Origin: Hymenobacter sp. YC55
GTDB lineage: Bacteria > Bacteroidota > Bacteroidia > Cytophagales > Hymenobacteraceae
Assembly: GCF_029433095.1 (NCBI RefSeq)
Contig: NZ_JARNTX010000002.1
Location: forward strand, 620,001 to 684,000
Direction: 5' to 3'
DNA length: 64,000 nt
In this document: positions 22,941 through 32,828 of the stretch, in pieces
How positions within the stretch are numbered: the first letter of the stretch is position 1
How the letters are laid out: every line of letters starts with the position of its first letter
Position numbers and translations under genes: made by a program
The notes under the pieces: generated by a model
Seen by the model: the letters and a program-made list of their open reading frames with translations, nothing else
What the model was told of the DNA's origin: nothing
Database searches by the model: none

Positions 22941-23705
22941 TCAGTTATTGAGTTTGGTGAAGCCGCCGTCCAAGGGGTAGTCGCAGCCGGTTACAAAACC
23001 AGCTTCGTCGGAGCAGAGGTAGAGGGCCAAGGCCGCTACTTCGTCGGGGGTGCCCATGCGCCCGATGGGCTGGCTGCGCGAAAGCTTGTCGAACATTTCC
23101 TGCTCTTTCCCCGCATAGTTTTTGGCAATAAACCCATCGACGAAAGGGGTATGCACGCGCGCCGGCGAGATACTGTTGCACCGGATGTTGTGCGCCAAAT
23201 AGTCGCGGGCCACCGACAAGGTCATGGCGAAGATGGCGCCCTTGCTCATCGAGTACGCAAACCGGTCGCTGATGCCTACCAAGGCGGCAATAGAAGCCAA
23301 GTTCACAATGGCGCCCCCGCCGTTGGCTTTCAGTTGCGGAACGGCAGTATACAAGCAGTTGTAGGCGCCCTTCACATTCACATTGTAGATTCGGTCGAAG
23401 TCCGCTTCCGTCGTGTTTTCCAAGTTGCCCACGTGCGCGATACCCGCGTTGTTGACCAAAATATCGAGCGGGCCAATATGGCTGAAGATGGGCAAGACCT
23501 GAGCTTGCTGGCTGATGTCGGCACTGTGTACAGTGGCACGGCCGCCTGCTTCCTGTATTTCGGCTACCACTTGCTCGCCGGCAGTTGCATTTAGCTCTAT
23601 AATATGCACCTCGGCTCCCTGCGCGGCAAACATCAGCGCAATGGCTTTACCAATGCCGCTGCCACCGCCTGTAATAACTGCCTTCTTCCCAGATAAACTG
23701 AACAT
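22941..23705 (-). CDS. Short-chain dehydrogenase, 2-keto-3-deoxy-L-fuconate dehydrogenase-like
   Basis: 254 residues with a complete classical SDR set: TGGGSGIGKAIA cofactor loop, LVNNAGIAH, the NLASIAALVG serine, an intact YSMSK catalytic Tyr-Lys, and GCDYPLDGGFT at the C terminus. The acidic residue after strand 2 (HIIELN) predicts NAD rather than NADP. First gene of a probable three-gene minus-strand unit with the FAH hydrolase (80-base gap). In the L-fucose route this enzyme oxidises 2-keto-3-deoxy-L-fuconate to the diketo acid that the FAH enzyme cleaves. SDR substrates are hard to assign from sequence, so the specific role rests on context. Confidence 0.87.
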   Translation of the reverse strand: MFSLSGKKAVITGGGSGIGKAIALMFAAQGAEVHIIELNATAGEQVVAEIQEAGGRATVHSADISQQAQVLPIFSHIGPLDILVNNAGIAHVGNLENTTEADFDRIYNVNVKGAYNCLYTAVPQLKANGGGAIVNLASIAALVGISDRFAYSMSKGAIFAMTLSVARDYLAHNIRCNSISPARVHTPFVDGFIAKNYAGKEQEMFDKLSRSQPIGRMGTPDEVAALALYLCSDEAGFVTGCDYPLDGGFTKLNN

Positions 23706-23929
23706 AACGGATGGATTCGGTTTGCTACGTGAAAGAATGAACTATGCGTGCAGTCATTTGGCCTTTAGCTGCGCCCGAAGTTATTGGAAACTCTAAATGA
23801 ACCACTTTCAAGCTTTGTATTAACTCATTCGGTGCCGTGACCAAAGGGTGCCAGTAAAAATGAGCAGCCAGATTGAGGGCACTCTCCTGTAGTGTCAGGG
23901 CTTCCGAAGCAGGAAAACAGAAATGGGGT

Positions 23930-23978
23930 AGAAACACAAAGGCCCCAATCTCTAGAAGGTTGGGGCCTTTGTGTTTCT
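23930..23978. terminator. Strong terminator after SusCD operon
   Basis: Perfect 19-base inverted repeat (23930-23948 and 23960-23978, 11-base loop), 60 bases past the SusD stop on the minus strand. It separates the SusCD transcript from the dehydrogenase operon downstream. The rest of the gap 23706-24038 shows no gene. Confidence 0.9.
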
Positions 23979-24038
23979 AAATCCTTTAGCTAGATAGCTA
24001 ATTATAGACCGTATGGTCGTAAAGCCTGAAGCAAATTT

Positions 24039-25808
24039 TTACTGTGGATAACCTGGATTCTGCGTCAGAAGTGAGTTAGTGTTGCGTGCTTCGGCTGGGA
24101 TAGGCAGCAATTGGCGTGCTTCTGTGAAACTTGAGGCAATGTCAAGAATACGAGCCTCAACAATGCTTAGTCGCCAGTTAACGCGGGTAGTACCTGTTGG
24201 CGTGGTCGTTGGTGAGGGGCCATAATAGGAGTTTACGGGCGGGAATGTGGGACCAGTTGTAGTGTAGTAGACATACTGGGGAATGTTATCGTTAGGAGTG
24301 CTATCAATCCAATCACGTAATGTAGTCTTAATTTGCTGAAACTTAGTGCCTAACATGTTCCAGCGAATCAGGTCATATTTGCGGATACCCTCACCACCAA
24401 ATTCGAAATTGCGCTCATCCATAACGGCAGTGCGAAAGGCTCCATAGCTAGCAGGTGCGGCTGGTGCGTTGCCAGTGTAAGCACGGCGGCGAACTTCTTG
24501 CAAAGCAGTTTGTGCAGCAGTTGAAGGAGCTCCTAATGATTCATTTTCGGCCTCAGCGAACATCAACAACACATCTGAGAAGCGAATCAGAGGCCAATTA
24601 TATTGCAAGCTTTGAGATGCACCTGCTTTCAGCGAAGTATTATTGCTCCATTCCCGACGAAACTTACCGTCATAGGCACTAATCAGCGTAGTAGGAACCC
24701 GCTTGGGCGTAGCATCGATAGAGTAGGGCGCAATAGTTACGTCGCGGCGCAGATCGTTTGGCGCGAAGGCGTAGAAGTAAGTGGGTTGTACCACGATGGC
24801 TCCTTGCGTGGTCGTGCCATAGGCTGAGGAAGTAGCTGTTACCCGCGGGCCATTGAAATATCCTAACTTGCTATCAGTAGTTGAGCCATTGACAGTACCG
24901 CCCATGGCCACCTGAAATAGTATTTCGTTGGCAGCATCGCGTCGGTATTCGGCAATTGCACGGAAGGACTCTTCAAAACTAGTGTTCAGGGAATGCTCAC
25001 TACGTTGAGCCATTAACTCTCGGCACTCTGTACGCACCGTATCGTAGAACTGTTTGTAGTCAGGAGCGCGCTCCATACGTGAGGTTTTGGGATCGAAGTA
25101 GTAGCTAGCGCGGTATAGCGCGAGGCGTGCGCGCAGAGCTTTAACAGCCCCTTTCGTAATGCGCTCATCGGCGGCTACTGTCGAGCGCCATGGTACTAGC
25201 TTCTCAGCCAAGTCCAAATCTGAAAGCATCTTATCGAGAATAGCATTACGGTCGGTGCGCGGTATATTAAAATCTTGGCCCGTTACGGTTGGCTCGTAGG
25301 GAGCTGGCACATCGCCCCAGTTGCGGATCAATTCGAAATAATATTGCGCGCGTAGTGTAAGGGCTTCGCCATACAGTCGCTGTATAACAAGCTGATCGGT
25401 ACCGGCCTGGTACTGTTCCATACTTGGAATGTATTTAATGCAAATGTTGCACCGCTCAATACCCCGATACATAGCGTTCCAGGCATTGCGCACATCAGTA
25501 TTGGTTACGCTGGCATTGTAGCGCGCAATACCACGCCGTCCTTCACCAGCATCATCGCCAGTTGGCGAGTTCAGGAAATCTTCGGAGTCGTAAGGAAAAT
25601 AGCCGCTGATGCGGTTACCGTAAGCCACATCGCCAGCCATTGGAGCGTAGGCCCCAATAACCGCATTATAAGCGCCGCTTACCGTACTAAATACGGATTC
25701 GGAAGTTTCAATTGATGTAGGCTCAACATCCAGGTAGTTGCACGATGTTACGCTTGCCAAGCAGGCAATACAGAGGGCAGCAAAGGTGGAGCGAATTATA
25801 CGTTTCAT
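24039..25808 (-). CDS. SusD/RagB-family outer-membrane nutrient-binding lipoprotein
   Basis: 589 residues from the ATG at 25808, opening into a lipoprotein signal with C23 (CLASVTSCNYLDVEP). The mature start is the usual SusD form, followed by TPR-like helices (VFSTVSGAYNAVIGAY, AWNAMYRGIERCNICIKY, GEALTLRAQYYFELIRNWGDVP) and the C-terminal RagB part (YNWPLIRFSDVLLMFAEAENE, VMDERNFEFGGEGIRKYDLIRWNML, ARQLLPIPAEARNTN). It caps the SusC barrel and hands over oligosaccharide or other polymer fragments. It begins 20 bases after the susC stop, so the two are co-transcribed. The substrate cannot be read from sequence, and no glycoside hydrolase is in the locus. Confidence 0.95.
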   Translation of the reverse strand: MKRIIRSTFAALCIACLASVTSCNYLDVEPTSIETSESVFSTVSGAYNAVIGAYAPMAGDVAYGNRISGYFPYDSEDFLNSPTGDDAGEGRRGIARYNASVTNTDVRNAWNAMYRGIERCNICIKYIPSMEQYQAGTDQLVIQRLYGEALTLRAQYYFELIRNWGDVPAPYEPTVTGQDFNIPRTDRNAILDKMLSDLDLAEKLVPWRSTVAADERITKGAVKALRARLALYRASYYFDPKTSRMERAPDYKQFYDTVRTECRELMAQRSEHSLNTSFEESFRAIAEYRRDAANEILFQVAMGGTVNGSTTDSKLGYFNGPRVTATSSAYGTTTQGAIVVQPTYFYAFAPNDLRRDVTIAPYSIDATPKRVPTTLISAYDGKFRREWSNNTSLKAGASQSLQYNWPLIRFSDVLLMFAEAENESLGAPSTAAQTALQEVRRRAYTGNAPAAPASYGAFRTAVMDERNFEFGGEGIRKYDLIRWNMLGTKFQQIKTTLRDWIDSTPNDNIPQYVYYTTTGPTFPPVNSYYGPSPTTTPTGTTRVNWRLSIVEARILDIASSFTEARQLLPIPAEARNTNSLLTQNPGYPQ

Positions 25809-25828
25809 GTGAAGGTCTGAATGGAGCA

Positions 25829-28800
25829 CTAGAGAGTGAGGTTCAAGCCTGCTAGGAAGGCCTTGCTGCGCGGATAAGCAGCATAATCAACACCAGGAGT
25901 TAACGGTGACGAGCGGCGAGTATTAACCTCTGGGTCGAAGCCGCTGTAGTTAGTGAAGGTGTAAATATTGTTCAGCGTCACGTAGAAGCGCAACTGCTGC
26001 ACTTTAGCGCGCATTGTGAACTTCTTGGGTAATGTGTAGCCAATCGTAATGTTGTTTACACGCAGGAATGAACCATCTTCAATGGCCCAAGAGTGCGGGA
26101 ACAGAGTGCGTTGCGGCGACCAAATTTTGGCGTTCTGATTGACCCGGCGTGTAGTTTCCAGATCTGTAATAATTACTCCATTTTCATCGATAGTACGGTA
26201 ACGGTCCTTCATGATGCTCAGCCCATTGCTAAGCTGAGTATTAGCAGTGTAAGAGGTCAGCTCAATCTTGTTAGCGTTGTAGATGTCGTTGCCATACACC
26301 CAGTTCAGGAATATACTGGCATCGAAGCTCTTATATGTGAACTGCTGGTTCAGGCCGCCAGTGAATTTGGGGTTGGCATTGCCAATAACAGTGCGGTCAG
26401 CAGCCGTTACCTCACCGTCGCCGTTAATGTCTTTCAGCTTGATAGTGCCTGGCGTTACTTGCTGGCCAGCACCGCTGAAACCCGTTACACCGCGGTCAGA
26501 GGGTATATCTGACTTAAGTACCCATTGCCCATTGACATAGCCAGTGAAATCATCGGCCGTATAGAAACCATCAGTTACGTACCCGTACATCTGGCCCACT
26601 GGCTGGCCTACCTGTACCAGATAATCAGCTGTGATGGCCGTACTAGCCCAACCCGAATACTGCGGCGGCAAAGCGTCTACGCCACCTAAGCTTTCCACTC
26701 GGCCTCGGTTGAACGACATGTTGGCATTGGCTGTCCACGAGAAATTTGTTCCCTGAATTACCGTACCCGTAGCTTGTAATTCTAAGCCGCGGTTAGAAGT
26801 GGAGCCGCGGTTGATTTGCTGCGTAGCATAACCCGTTGTGGCTGGAATAGCCAAGTCGAGTAGCAGATCCTTGGTTTTGTTGTAGTATACGTCGGCGGTA
26901 AACTGCACTCGGTTGTTGAGTAAGCTTATATCCAAGCCCACGTTGCTCGACGTAGTTGTTTCCCACTTCAAACCAGGGTTAGCCAATGAAGTGGCTGCTA
27001 CACCTGGCGTCAGTACATTATTCAGCGCGTAGTAAGTATTTACTGGGTTGCCACCTACCGTGCCGGATAAGATACCAAACAATGGGTCATAGAGGAAGTC
27101 GTTGATTCGGTTATTACCCGATAGACCATGGCTTAAGCGGAGCTTTAAATCTGAAACCAGCGACTCAAATGGTTGCATAAATGACTCACGTGAGATGCGC
27201 CAAGCGGCTGAGGCGGCGGGGAAATAGCCAACTCGGTTGTCACCCTTGAACTTGGAAGAGCCGTCAGCACGGAACGTAAATGTGAACAGGTATTTGTCGT
27301 CGAACGAGTAGTTCAGACGACCGAAGCCCGAAAGCAAGCGCGAGTTTTCGCCTACACCAGTAACAGGTGCTGGCTGGGGTGTACTAGGGGCACTAGGGTC
27401 GCGTTGAGCAATGTTGTCGAGAGCCCGTTCCACTGATACAGTCAACGGCAAGTAGTAACTGTTGACGTTCAGGAATGCGTTCCGGCGGTAATATATCTCT
27501 TGTCCTAACAACGCATCCAGGGAGTGCTTCTCTTTCTTGAAGCTATAAGTCAGAACGTTAGAGTTATTAAAAGTTACCGACTGCCCCGTGTTAATTGACA
27601 CGAAAGGTAGGTTGGAGAACTGCCGGATAGTAGGCGAGTATTGACCATTGAAATTCTCAACGCGGCCATTAGTGTTGTCGAAACCAATAGTTGTTCGAAA
27701 GGCGAAGTCCTTCGTGAAGTTATAAGTAGCGTTGCCGCTCAAGTTGAACACTCGGCGCCGGTCGCGGCGGTATTCGTTGTTGATGGTTAGTACCGGGTTC
27801 GATAGTGAGCCAGATGAGCTAAAGAACTCGTCGTCAGGATTTTCGTCAATATTAATACCAGATGCTGCTTGATTGGCAGTGAGCAGTGGCTGGTATACGA
27901 TGGTATTGCGTAGGCGTGTGTTTGTGGTTGAGCCATTGCCTTGGTTCGAAGTGCCCGCGCCAATATTCACTTGGTCGGTAAGTCGGGTGCCGAAACCGAA
28001 GTGGAACTTGTCACTAGCCTTATTGTCAAAACGGAAGTTGAGCAGGTTACGTGTGAAGCCGGAATTGATTTGGATACCGTCTTCGTCGTTGCGGGTTAAG
28101 CTCAATGAGTACGTGGTCCCTTTAGAGCCTCCAGCCACTGTTAGGTTGTGAGTTTGCTGGAAAGCATCGCGGCCAAATACTTTGTCTTGCCAATCGATAA
28201 AGTCAGCACTACGGGCAAGTCCGAGCGTGTCATAGCCTTGTACTTGGGAGTAGTCTCGTACGTCTCGGAACGTGGTGCTACCAAACCGGCTCTTAAAGGA
28301 CTGTAGTGCTGAGCCGCCTGAGATAGTAGCTTTTTCGTACGCGTAATCCACATAATCAGCAGGCTGCAGTACATCTAATGTTTTAGTGATGCGGCGAAAG
28401 CCAGCAAAGCCGTTGTAGGTAACAGTTGTTTTCCCCTCCCTTCCACCTTTCGTCGTAATGATAACAACCCCGTTGGCGCCGCGGGCTCCGTAGATAGCTG
28501 TAGCTGCAGCGTCTTTCAGCACGTCAACTGACTGAATGTCCTGTGGAGAAATAACCTGCAAGGCATTCTCTACTTGCACCCCATCTACCACATAGAGTGG
28601 CGAGTTGTCTTGCGTTATCGAGCCACCACCCCGCACCCGAATCTGCACGTCGGAGCCAGGCTGGCCTTCGGAAGGAGTAAGCTGCACCCCCGCCAAACGC
28701 CCAGTTAGTGCTTCTGCGGCCGAGTTTACAGGGATATCTTTGATTTGAGCAGCCCCAACGGAAGATACTGCCCCAGTCACTTCGCTCCGGGGTACTTCCT

Positions 28801-29140
28801 GGTAGCCGATTACTACAACGTCCTTCAAGGTTTGCGTATCCTCCAACAAGGTCACGTTTACTTGCTCCTTGCCGCCCACTGGTATATCCTGGGATACGTA
28901 GCCGATGTAGCTCACACGAATGGTCGGGTTGGTTTCGGTAGCGGGCAGTGTTATCAAGAAGGTGCCATCACTGTTAGTGGAAGCGCCAGCAGTTGAACCC
29001 TTTACTACCACGGTTACCCCGGGAAGCCCTTCACCTTTTTCGGATTTCACAACGCCGGAAATGCGCCGTTGCTGCTGAGCCCACGCTGTCGATGCCGCAC
29101 AGATCATTAGCGGCCACAGCAGTAGTTGTTTTTTCATCAT
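25829..29140 (-). CDS. SusC/RagA-family TonB-dependent outer-membrane transporter
   Basis: 1103 residues with ATG at 29140 (a second ATG is the next codon). Seen: a signal peptide ending AWAQQ; a carboxypeptidase-D-like N-terminal domain (ISGVVKSEKGEGLPGVTVVVKGS); a TonB-box region around DVVVIGYQEV; a plug with LTGRLAGVQLTPSEGQPGSD, IRVRGGGSITQDNSPLYVVDGV, and DVLKDAAATAIYGARGANGVV. A long 22-strand-type barrel ends in FLAGLNLTL. It imports the ligand captured by the adjacent SusD using TonB-ExbBD energy. First gene of the pair, with an 870-base upstream region. No anti-sigma/sigma pair is adjacent, unlike many SusCD loci. Confidence 0.96.
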   Translation of the reverse strand: MMKKQLLLWPLMICAASTAWAQQQRRISGVVKSEKGEGLPGVTVVVKGSTAGASTNSDGTFLITLPATETNPTIRVSYIGYVSQDIPVGGKEQVNVTLLEDTQTLKDVVVIGYQEVPRSEVTGAVSSVGAAQIKDIPVNSAAEALTGRLAGVQLTPSEGQPGSDVQIRVRGGGSITQDNSPLYVVDGVQVENALQVISPQDIQSVDVLKDAAATAIYGARGANGVVIITTKGGREGKTTVTYNGFAGFRRITKTLDVLQPADYVDYAYEKATISGGSALQSFKSRFGSTTFRDVRDYSQVQGYDTLGLARSADFIDWQDKVFGRDAFQQTHNLTVAGGSKGTTYSLSLTRNDEDGIQINSGFTRNLLNFRFDNKASDKFHFGFGTRLTDQVNIGAGTSNQGNGSTTNTRLRNTIVYQPLLTANQAASGINIDENPDDEFFSSSGSLSNPVLTINNEYRRDRRRVFNLSGNATYNFTKDFAFRTTIGFDNTNGRVENFNGQYSPTIRQFSNLPFVSINTGQSVTFNNSNVLTYSFKKEKHSLDALLGQEIYYRRNAFLNVNSYYLPLTVSVERALDNIAQRDPSAPSTPQPAPVTGVGENSRLLSGFGRLNYSFDDKYLFTFTFRADGSSKFKGDNRVGYFPAASAAWRISRESFMQPFESLVSDLKLRLSHGLSGNNRINDFLYDPLFGILSGTVGGNPVNTYYALNNVLTPGVAATSLANPGLKWETTTSSNVGLDISLLNNRVQFTADVYYNKTKDLLLDLAIPATTGYATQQINRGSTSNRGLELQATGTVIQGTNFSWTANANMSFNRGRVESLGGVDALPPQYSGWASTAITADYLVQVGQPVGQMYGYVTDGFYTADDFTGYVNGQWVLKSDIPSDRGVTGFSGAGQQVTPGTIKLKDINGDGEVTAADRTVIGNANPKFTGGLNQQFTYKSFDASIFLNWVYGNDIYNANKIELTSYTANTQLSNGLSIMKDRYRTIDENGVIITDLETTRRVNQNAKIWSPQRTLFPHSWAIEDGSFLRVNNITIGYTLPKKFTMRAKVQQLRFYVTLNNIYTFTNYSGFDPEVNTRRSSPLTPGVDYAAYPRSKAFLAGLNLTL

Positions 29141-30011
29141 TTTAGAAGTAACCGTGGGAAATTTGAAAACAAGCTTAAAGGCCTTTCGGCAATTGGACTG
29201 TTGGTCTTGGTTTAGGGTTTTCCGTTGAATTCAATAACCCCGCACATTTCAAGATTAAACCAGCAGCACAATTTGGATTGTCAGCTTATTATTTGGTTTA
29301 CTAATTTTAACTGAATGCTACTGCATTAAGAAGATAGCGCATTTCTTTATTTATGCAATCGTTGCCGGGAACGTTCTCACTATACTGCCAAATACGCTTT
29401 TCTCTAGCTGCCTGTACCTTATATTTTCTTGTCTATAAATATAGAATTGATGATTTAGGATAGTGTGCAGCTTGTTGTGAAATATAACTATTACAATATA
29501 AGCTACCTTCTGTTCAATAAAAAGCTTGTGCTCTGCTAGAAGCAATTGCCGCTAGGTGAACCACGAGAGTCTTGAAAGCTGCTGTTGCTCTAGACGGACA
29601 TAGCGGCAACAAACCATTGCTGTTTTCTTAAGTTGAAGAAGTTGGAATGCGAAGCAGGATATGCTAAGTGCGCAAGTAGTTCAGCAGAATAAAAAGCAGC
29701 ACTTGAAAGTTCGGCTTGCAAGCAGCCTATACGATAGGTGCCGGCAAGCCTAGGTAATGCTAACTTGTTAATGAGGTGTTGCTAGGGTTCGAAGGGCGAA
29801 AGCAAGGGCAAAGGGAGGGGTAGGGGCCTAGGCAGCAACTTGCTCACCTTGCTTTCGCCTTTTGATTTAGCTTTAGCAAGGTCTGAATTGCTTACTGCGC
29901 ACCCCCTTGCTTTAGGTGTAGCAAGCTGCTTAAACTTTGATTCCGGCTGATTTCGCCCCAACTTGCCTGAGCCGTAGCCCCAGATGCGGCTTTCTCACCC
30001 AAGAAATTCTC
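29141..30011. other. Long divergent intergenic region between susC and maeB
   Basis: No credible gene on either strand over 871 bases; a 64-codon minus-strand frame near 29351-29545 is AT-driven and isolated. The half nearest susC (29141-29540) is AT-rich and should hold the susC promoter, though no clean TAnnTTTG box was found. The half nearest maeB contains repeated CCTTGCTTT-type words and an inverted repeat. Confidence 0.5.
29795..29859 (+). repeat. Inverted repeat upstream of maeB
   Basis: A 13-base perfect inverted repeat (29795-29807 and 29847-29859, 39-base loop). The CCTTGCTTT word of the right arm recurs at about 29905, just before the gene. It could be an operator pair or a leader RNA structure; no known family is recognised. 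Confidence 0.45.
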
Positions 30012-32282
30012 ATGCTCAAAATCAACAAACAGGACGCCCTCGATTACCACGCCCAAAATCCCGCCGGCAAAATTGAAGTGGTTCCTACCAAGCCCGTCAG
30101 CACCCAGCTCGACTTGGCCTTGGCCTATTCACCAGGTGTAGCAGAGCCCTGCCTAGCTATTGCTGCCAACAAAGACGACGTATATAAATACACCGCCAAG
30201 GGCAACCTGGTAGCCGTTATCAGCAACGGTACCGCCGTGCTCGGGCTGGGCAATATCGGGCCCGAAGCGTCGAAGCCGGTGATGGAAGGCAAGGGCGTAC
30301 TGTTCAAGAAATTTGCGGGTATCGACTGCTTCGATATCGAGATTGACGCAACCGACCCCGACGAGTTTATCCGCATCGTAAAGGCCTTGGAGCCTACGTT
30401 TGGCGGTATCAACTTAGAAGATATTAAAGCCCCGGAGTGCTTCCGCATCGAAACCGAGCTGCGCGAGAAGATGAACATCCCGCTCATGCACGACGACCAG
30501 CACGGAACGGCCATCATTACCTCTGCAGCACTGCTGAACGCGCTGGATATAGTCGGGAAAGACATCAAGAAAATCAAAGTAGTGGTTAGTGGCGCGGGCG
30601 CGGCGGCGGTGTCGTGTTTGCGGCTGTACCTGGCATTGGGCCTGCAACTGAAAAATGTGGTGGTGTTCGACAAGGATGGCATCATCAACGAGGCCCGCAC
30701 CGATTTGGCCCCGCTGCAAATGCACTTTGCTACCACGCGCTCCATCAGCACCATGGCGGAGGCTATGGAAGGGGCTGATGTATTTTTAGGGCTATCGGCG
30801 GCTAACGTGCTGCCTGCTGACCTGCTGCTGCGCATGGCCGACAACCCCATTGTGTTTGCGCTGGCAAACCCCAACCCGGAAATCGCCTACGATCTGGCCA
30901 TGGCTACGCGGCCCGACATCATTATGGCTACGGGGCGCTCCGACCACCCCAACCAAGTAAATAACGTGCTTGGCTTCCCATATATCTTCCGTGGCGCGCT
31001 GGATGTGCGGGCCACCGAAATCAACGAAGCTATGAAGCTGGCCGCCGTGCAAGCTTTGGCCGAACTAGCCAAAGAGCCCGTGCCCGATATGGTAAACCGG
31101 GCCTACGGCGACAACACGCTGGCTTTCGGACGTACCTATCTGATTCCGAAGCCCCTGGACCCGCGCCTGATTACAGCCGTGAGCCCCGCCGTTGCGCGGG
31201 CGGCCATGGAAAGCGGTGTGGCCCGGCGCGACGTGGAGGATTGGGCTGCCTACGAAGACGAATTGCGCGGGCGGTTGGGCGTGAACCAGAAGCTGATGAA
31301 CCGGATTACGTCGTCGGCCCGTACCAACCCCAAGCGCGTGGTATTTGCAGAAGCCGATACCTATAAGATTCTGAAGGCCGCTACTATCCTGCACGACGAA
31401 GGCATTGCCCGCCCAATTCTGTTGGGGGCGCGTGAAAAACTTGCGTCCATTGCGCAAGCCAACAACCTGGACTTGAGCGGCTGCGAGATTATCGATATTC
31501 TGGAAGAAGATGCGCAACGCGAAGAGTATGCCGTGCTCCTGTACCAGAAGCGCCAGCGCCGTGGCATTACGCTCTACGAAAGTCGCCGCCTGATGCGCGA
31601 GCGGAACTACTACGGCTCAATGATGCTAGAAACCGGTGCCGCCGACGCCTTTATTACGGGTCTTACCAAAGATTACAGCAAAAGCATTGTGCCCGCGCTG
31701 CAAGTAATAGGCGTAGAAGACGGCGTAAAGCGGGTGGCTTCGATGTACATCATTCAGCACAAGAAAGGCCCGTACTTCTTCGCCGATACCACTGTCAACA
31801 TCGACCCAACGGCCGAGGAAATGGTGGACATTATTGGCCTTACGGCGCAAGCGGTACGCTTCTTCGGAACCGAACCGCGGGTGGGCGTTATCAGCTATTC
31901 CAACTTCGGCTCCAACCCTGGCACGCTGCCCGACAAGGCTCGGCGGGCCACCGAACTAGCCAAAGCCCGCTACCCCGACCTGATTCTGGACGGCGAGATG
32001 CAAGCCAACACGGCCCTCAACCCGCAATTGCTACAAGAGCAATACCCGTTCTCGATTCTGGCCGAAAAGGGAGGCGCCAATACGTTGATTTTCCCGAACG
32101 TTATTTCCGGCAACATTGCCTATAAGGTGCTACAGGAAATAGGTGGCGCCGAAGTAATAGGACCAGTGCTGATGGGTATGCGCAAACCCGTGCACATCCT
32201 GCAGCTTGGCGCGTCGGTACGCGAAATTGTGAATATGGCCGCTATTGCCGTTGTGGACGCTCAGCAAGCCAGCGGAGCATAA
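30012..32282 (+). CDS. maeB: NADP-dependent malic enzyme, MaeB type
   Basis: 756 residues from the ATG at 30012. It decarboxylates malate to pyruvate. Seen: the malic-enzyme half with TKPVSTQLDLALAYSPGVAEPC, IDCFDIEIDATDPDEFI, LEDIKAPECF, the PLMHDDQHGTAIITSAALLNAL metal/substrate region and the GAGAAAVSCLRLY NADP-binding fold. After about residue 430 there is a phosphotransacetylase-like domain (RVVFAEADTYKILKAATIL, GVISYSNFGSNPG, EMQANTALNP, LIFPNVISGNIAYKVLQ). In this family the second domain lacks transacetylase activity and acts as a sensor for acetyl-CoA. A frame to a TTG at 29937 exists but is not protein-like. It leads the block ruvA-sprA-gcvH on the same strand. Confidence 0.95.
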   Translation: MLKINKQDALDYHAQNPAGKIEVVPTKPVSTQLDLALAYSPGVAEPCLAIAANKDDVYKYTAKGNLVAVISNGTAVLGLGNIGPEASKPVMEGKGVLFKKFAGIDCFDIEIDATDPDEFIRIVKALEPTFGGINLEDIKAPECFRIETELREKMNIPLMHDDQHGTAIITSAALLNALDIVGKDIKKIKVVVSGAGAAAVSCLRLYLALGLQLKNVVVFDKDGIINEARTDLAPLQMHFATTRSISTMAEAMEGADVFLGLSAANVLPADLLLRMADNPIVFALANPNPEIAYDLAMATRPDIIMATGRSDHPNQVNNVLGFPYIFRGALDVRATEINEAMKLAAVQALAELAKEPVPDMVNRAYGDNTLAFGRTYLIPKPLDPRLITAVSPAVARAAMESGVARRDVEDWAAYEDELRGRLGVNQKLMNRITSSARTNPKRVVFAEADTYKILKAATILHDEGIARPILLGAREKLASIAQANNLDLSGCEIIDILEEDAQREEYAVLLYQKRQRRGITLYESRRLMRERNYYGSMMLETGAADAFITGLTKDYSKSIVPALQVIGVEDGVKRVASMYIIQHKKGPYFFADTTVNIDPTAEEMVDIIGLTAQAVRFFGTEPRVGVISYSNFGSNPGTLPDKARRATELAKARYPDLILDGEMQANTALNPQLLQEQYPFSILAEKGGANTLIFPNVISGNIAYKVLQEIGGAEVIGPVLMGMRKPVHILQLGASVREIVNMAAIAVVDAQQASGA

Positions 32283-32828
32283 GCTTCGTGTAACGTGTAG
32301 CGTAACACGTTCATCGTCGTGACGCTGGTCCGGCCGCCTACCCACCTGTAGCTTCTCATTCTGTTCACGTTAGTTGTTGTACATGAAGGAAAGCAATGTG
32401 GGTTGGCGGCCGGCCAAGTTACTCGGCATTACAGGCTTAATGGGCACACGTATACACAACCGGTATGATGAAACTTGGGGCAAGCGTGTTCCAGTAGTAT
32501 GCTTTCCAAGCCAGACATCTGTTAAATTCAGAAACTCTAGAGTAGGCTAAGTAAGAACTAAATCCTCGGTTCAACTTAGGCAACTGCCCCGAAATAGCGC
32601 CCAAAAACGCCATGCTCTCGACATTGCCAGGAGCGCCAACTGCTGCCTTTCCTTGGTAGCACAACAGACGATAACGGTACTACGTGGCTGATCATTGGTT
32701 CAACAAACTGACCGGCTACTAGTGTTCGTCGGTAAAATCCAATAATTTTAGCCAATAATGCCTGCCGATTTGGGATAGAAAACTCGGCTGTTGGTGTTTT
32801 GCCTGACCCTACTACCAAAACCTCTCCT
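32283..32828. other. Gap between maeB and ruvA without genes
   Basis: 546 bases with no supported gene on either strand. A short imperfect hairpin (about 32287-32311, 8 pairs with an A-A mismatch) just after maeB could be a weak terminator. The last 130 bases are AT-rich and probably hold the ruvA promoter, but no exact consensus was found. Confidence 0.5.

Noticed and set aside
29351..29545. 64-codon minus-strand frame upstream of susC
   Set aside because: In an AT-rich stretch, short, and without recognisable features.
32437..32818. Two short minus-strand frames between maeB and ruvA
   Set aside because: They overlap each other in different frames and lack protein-like character; the gap is better read as non-coding.
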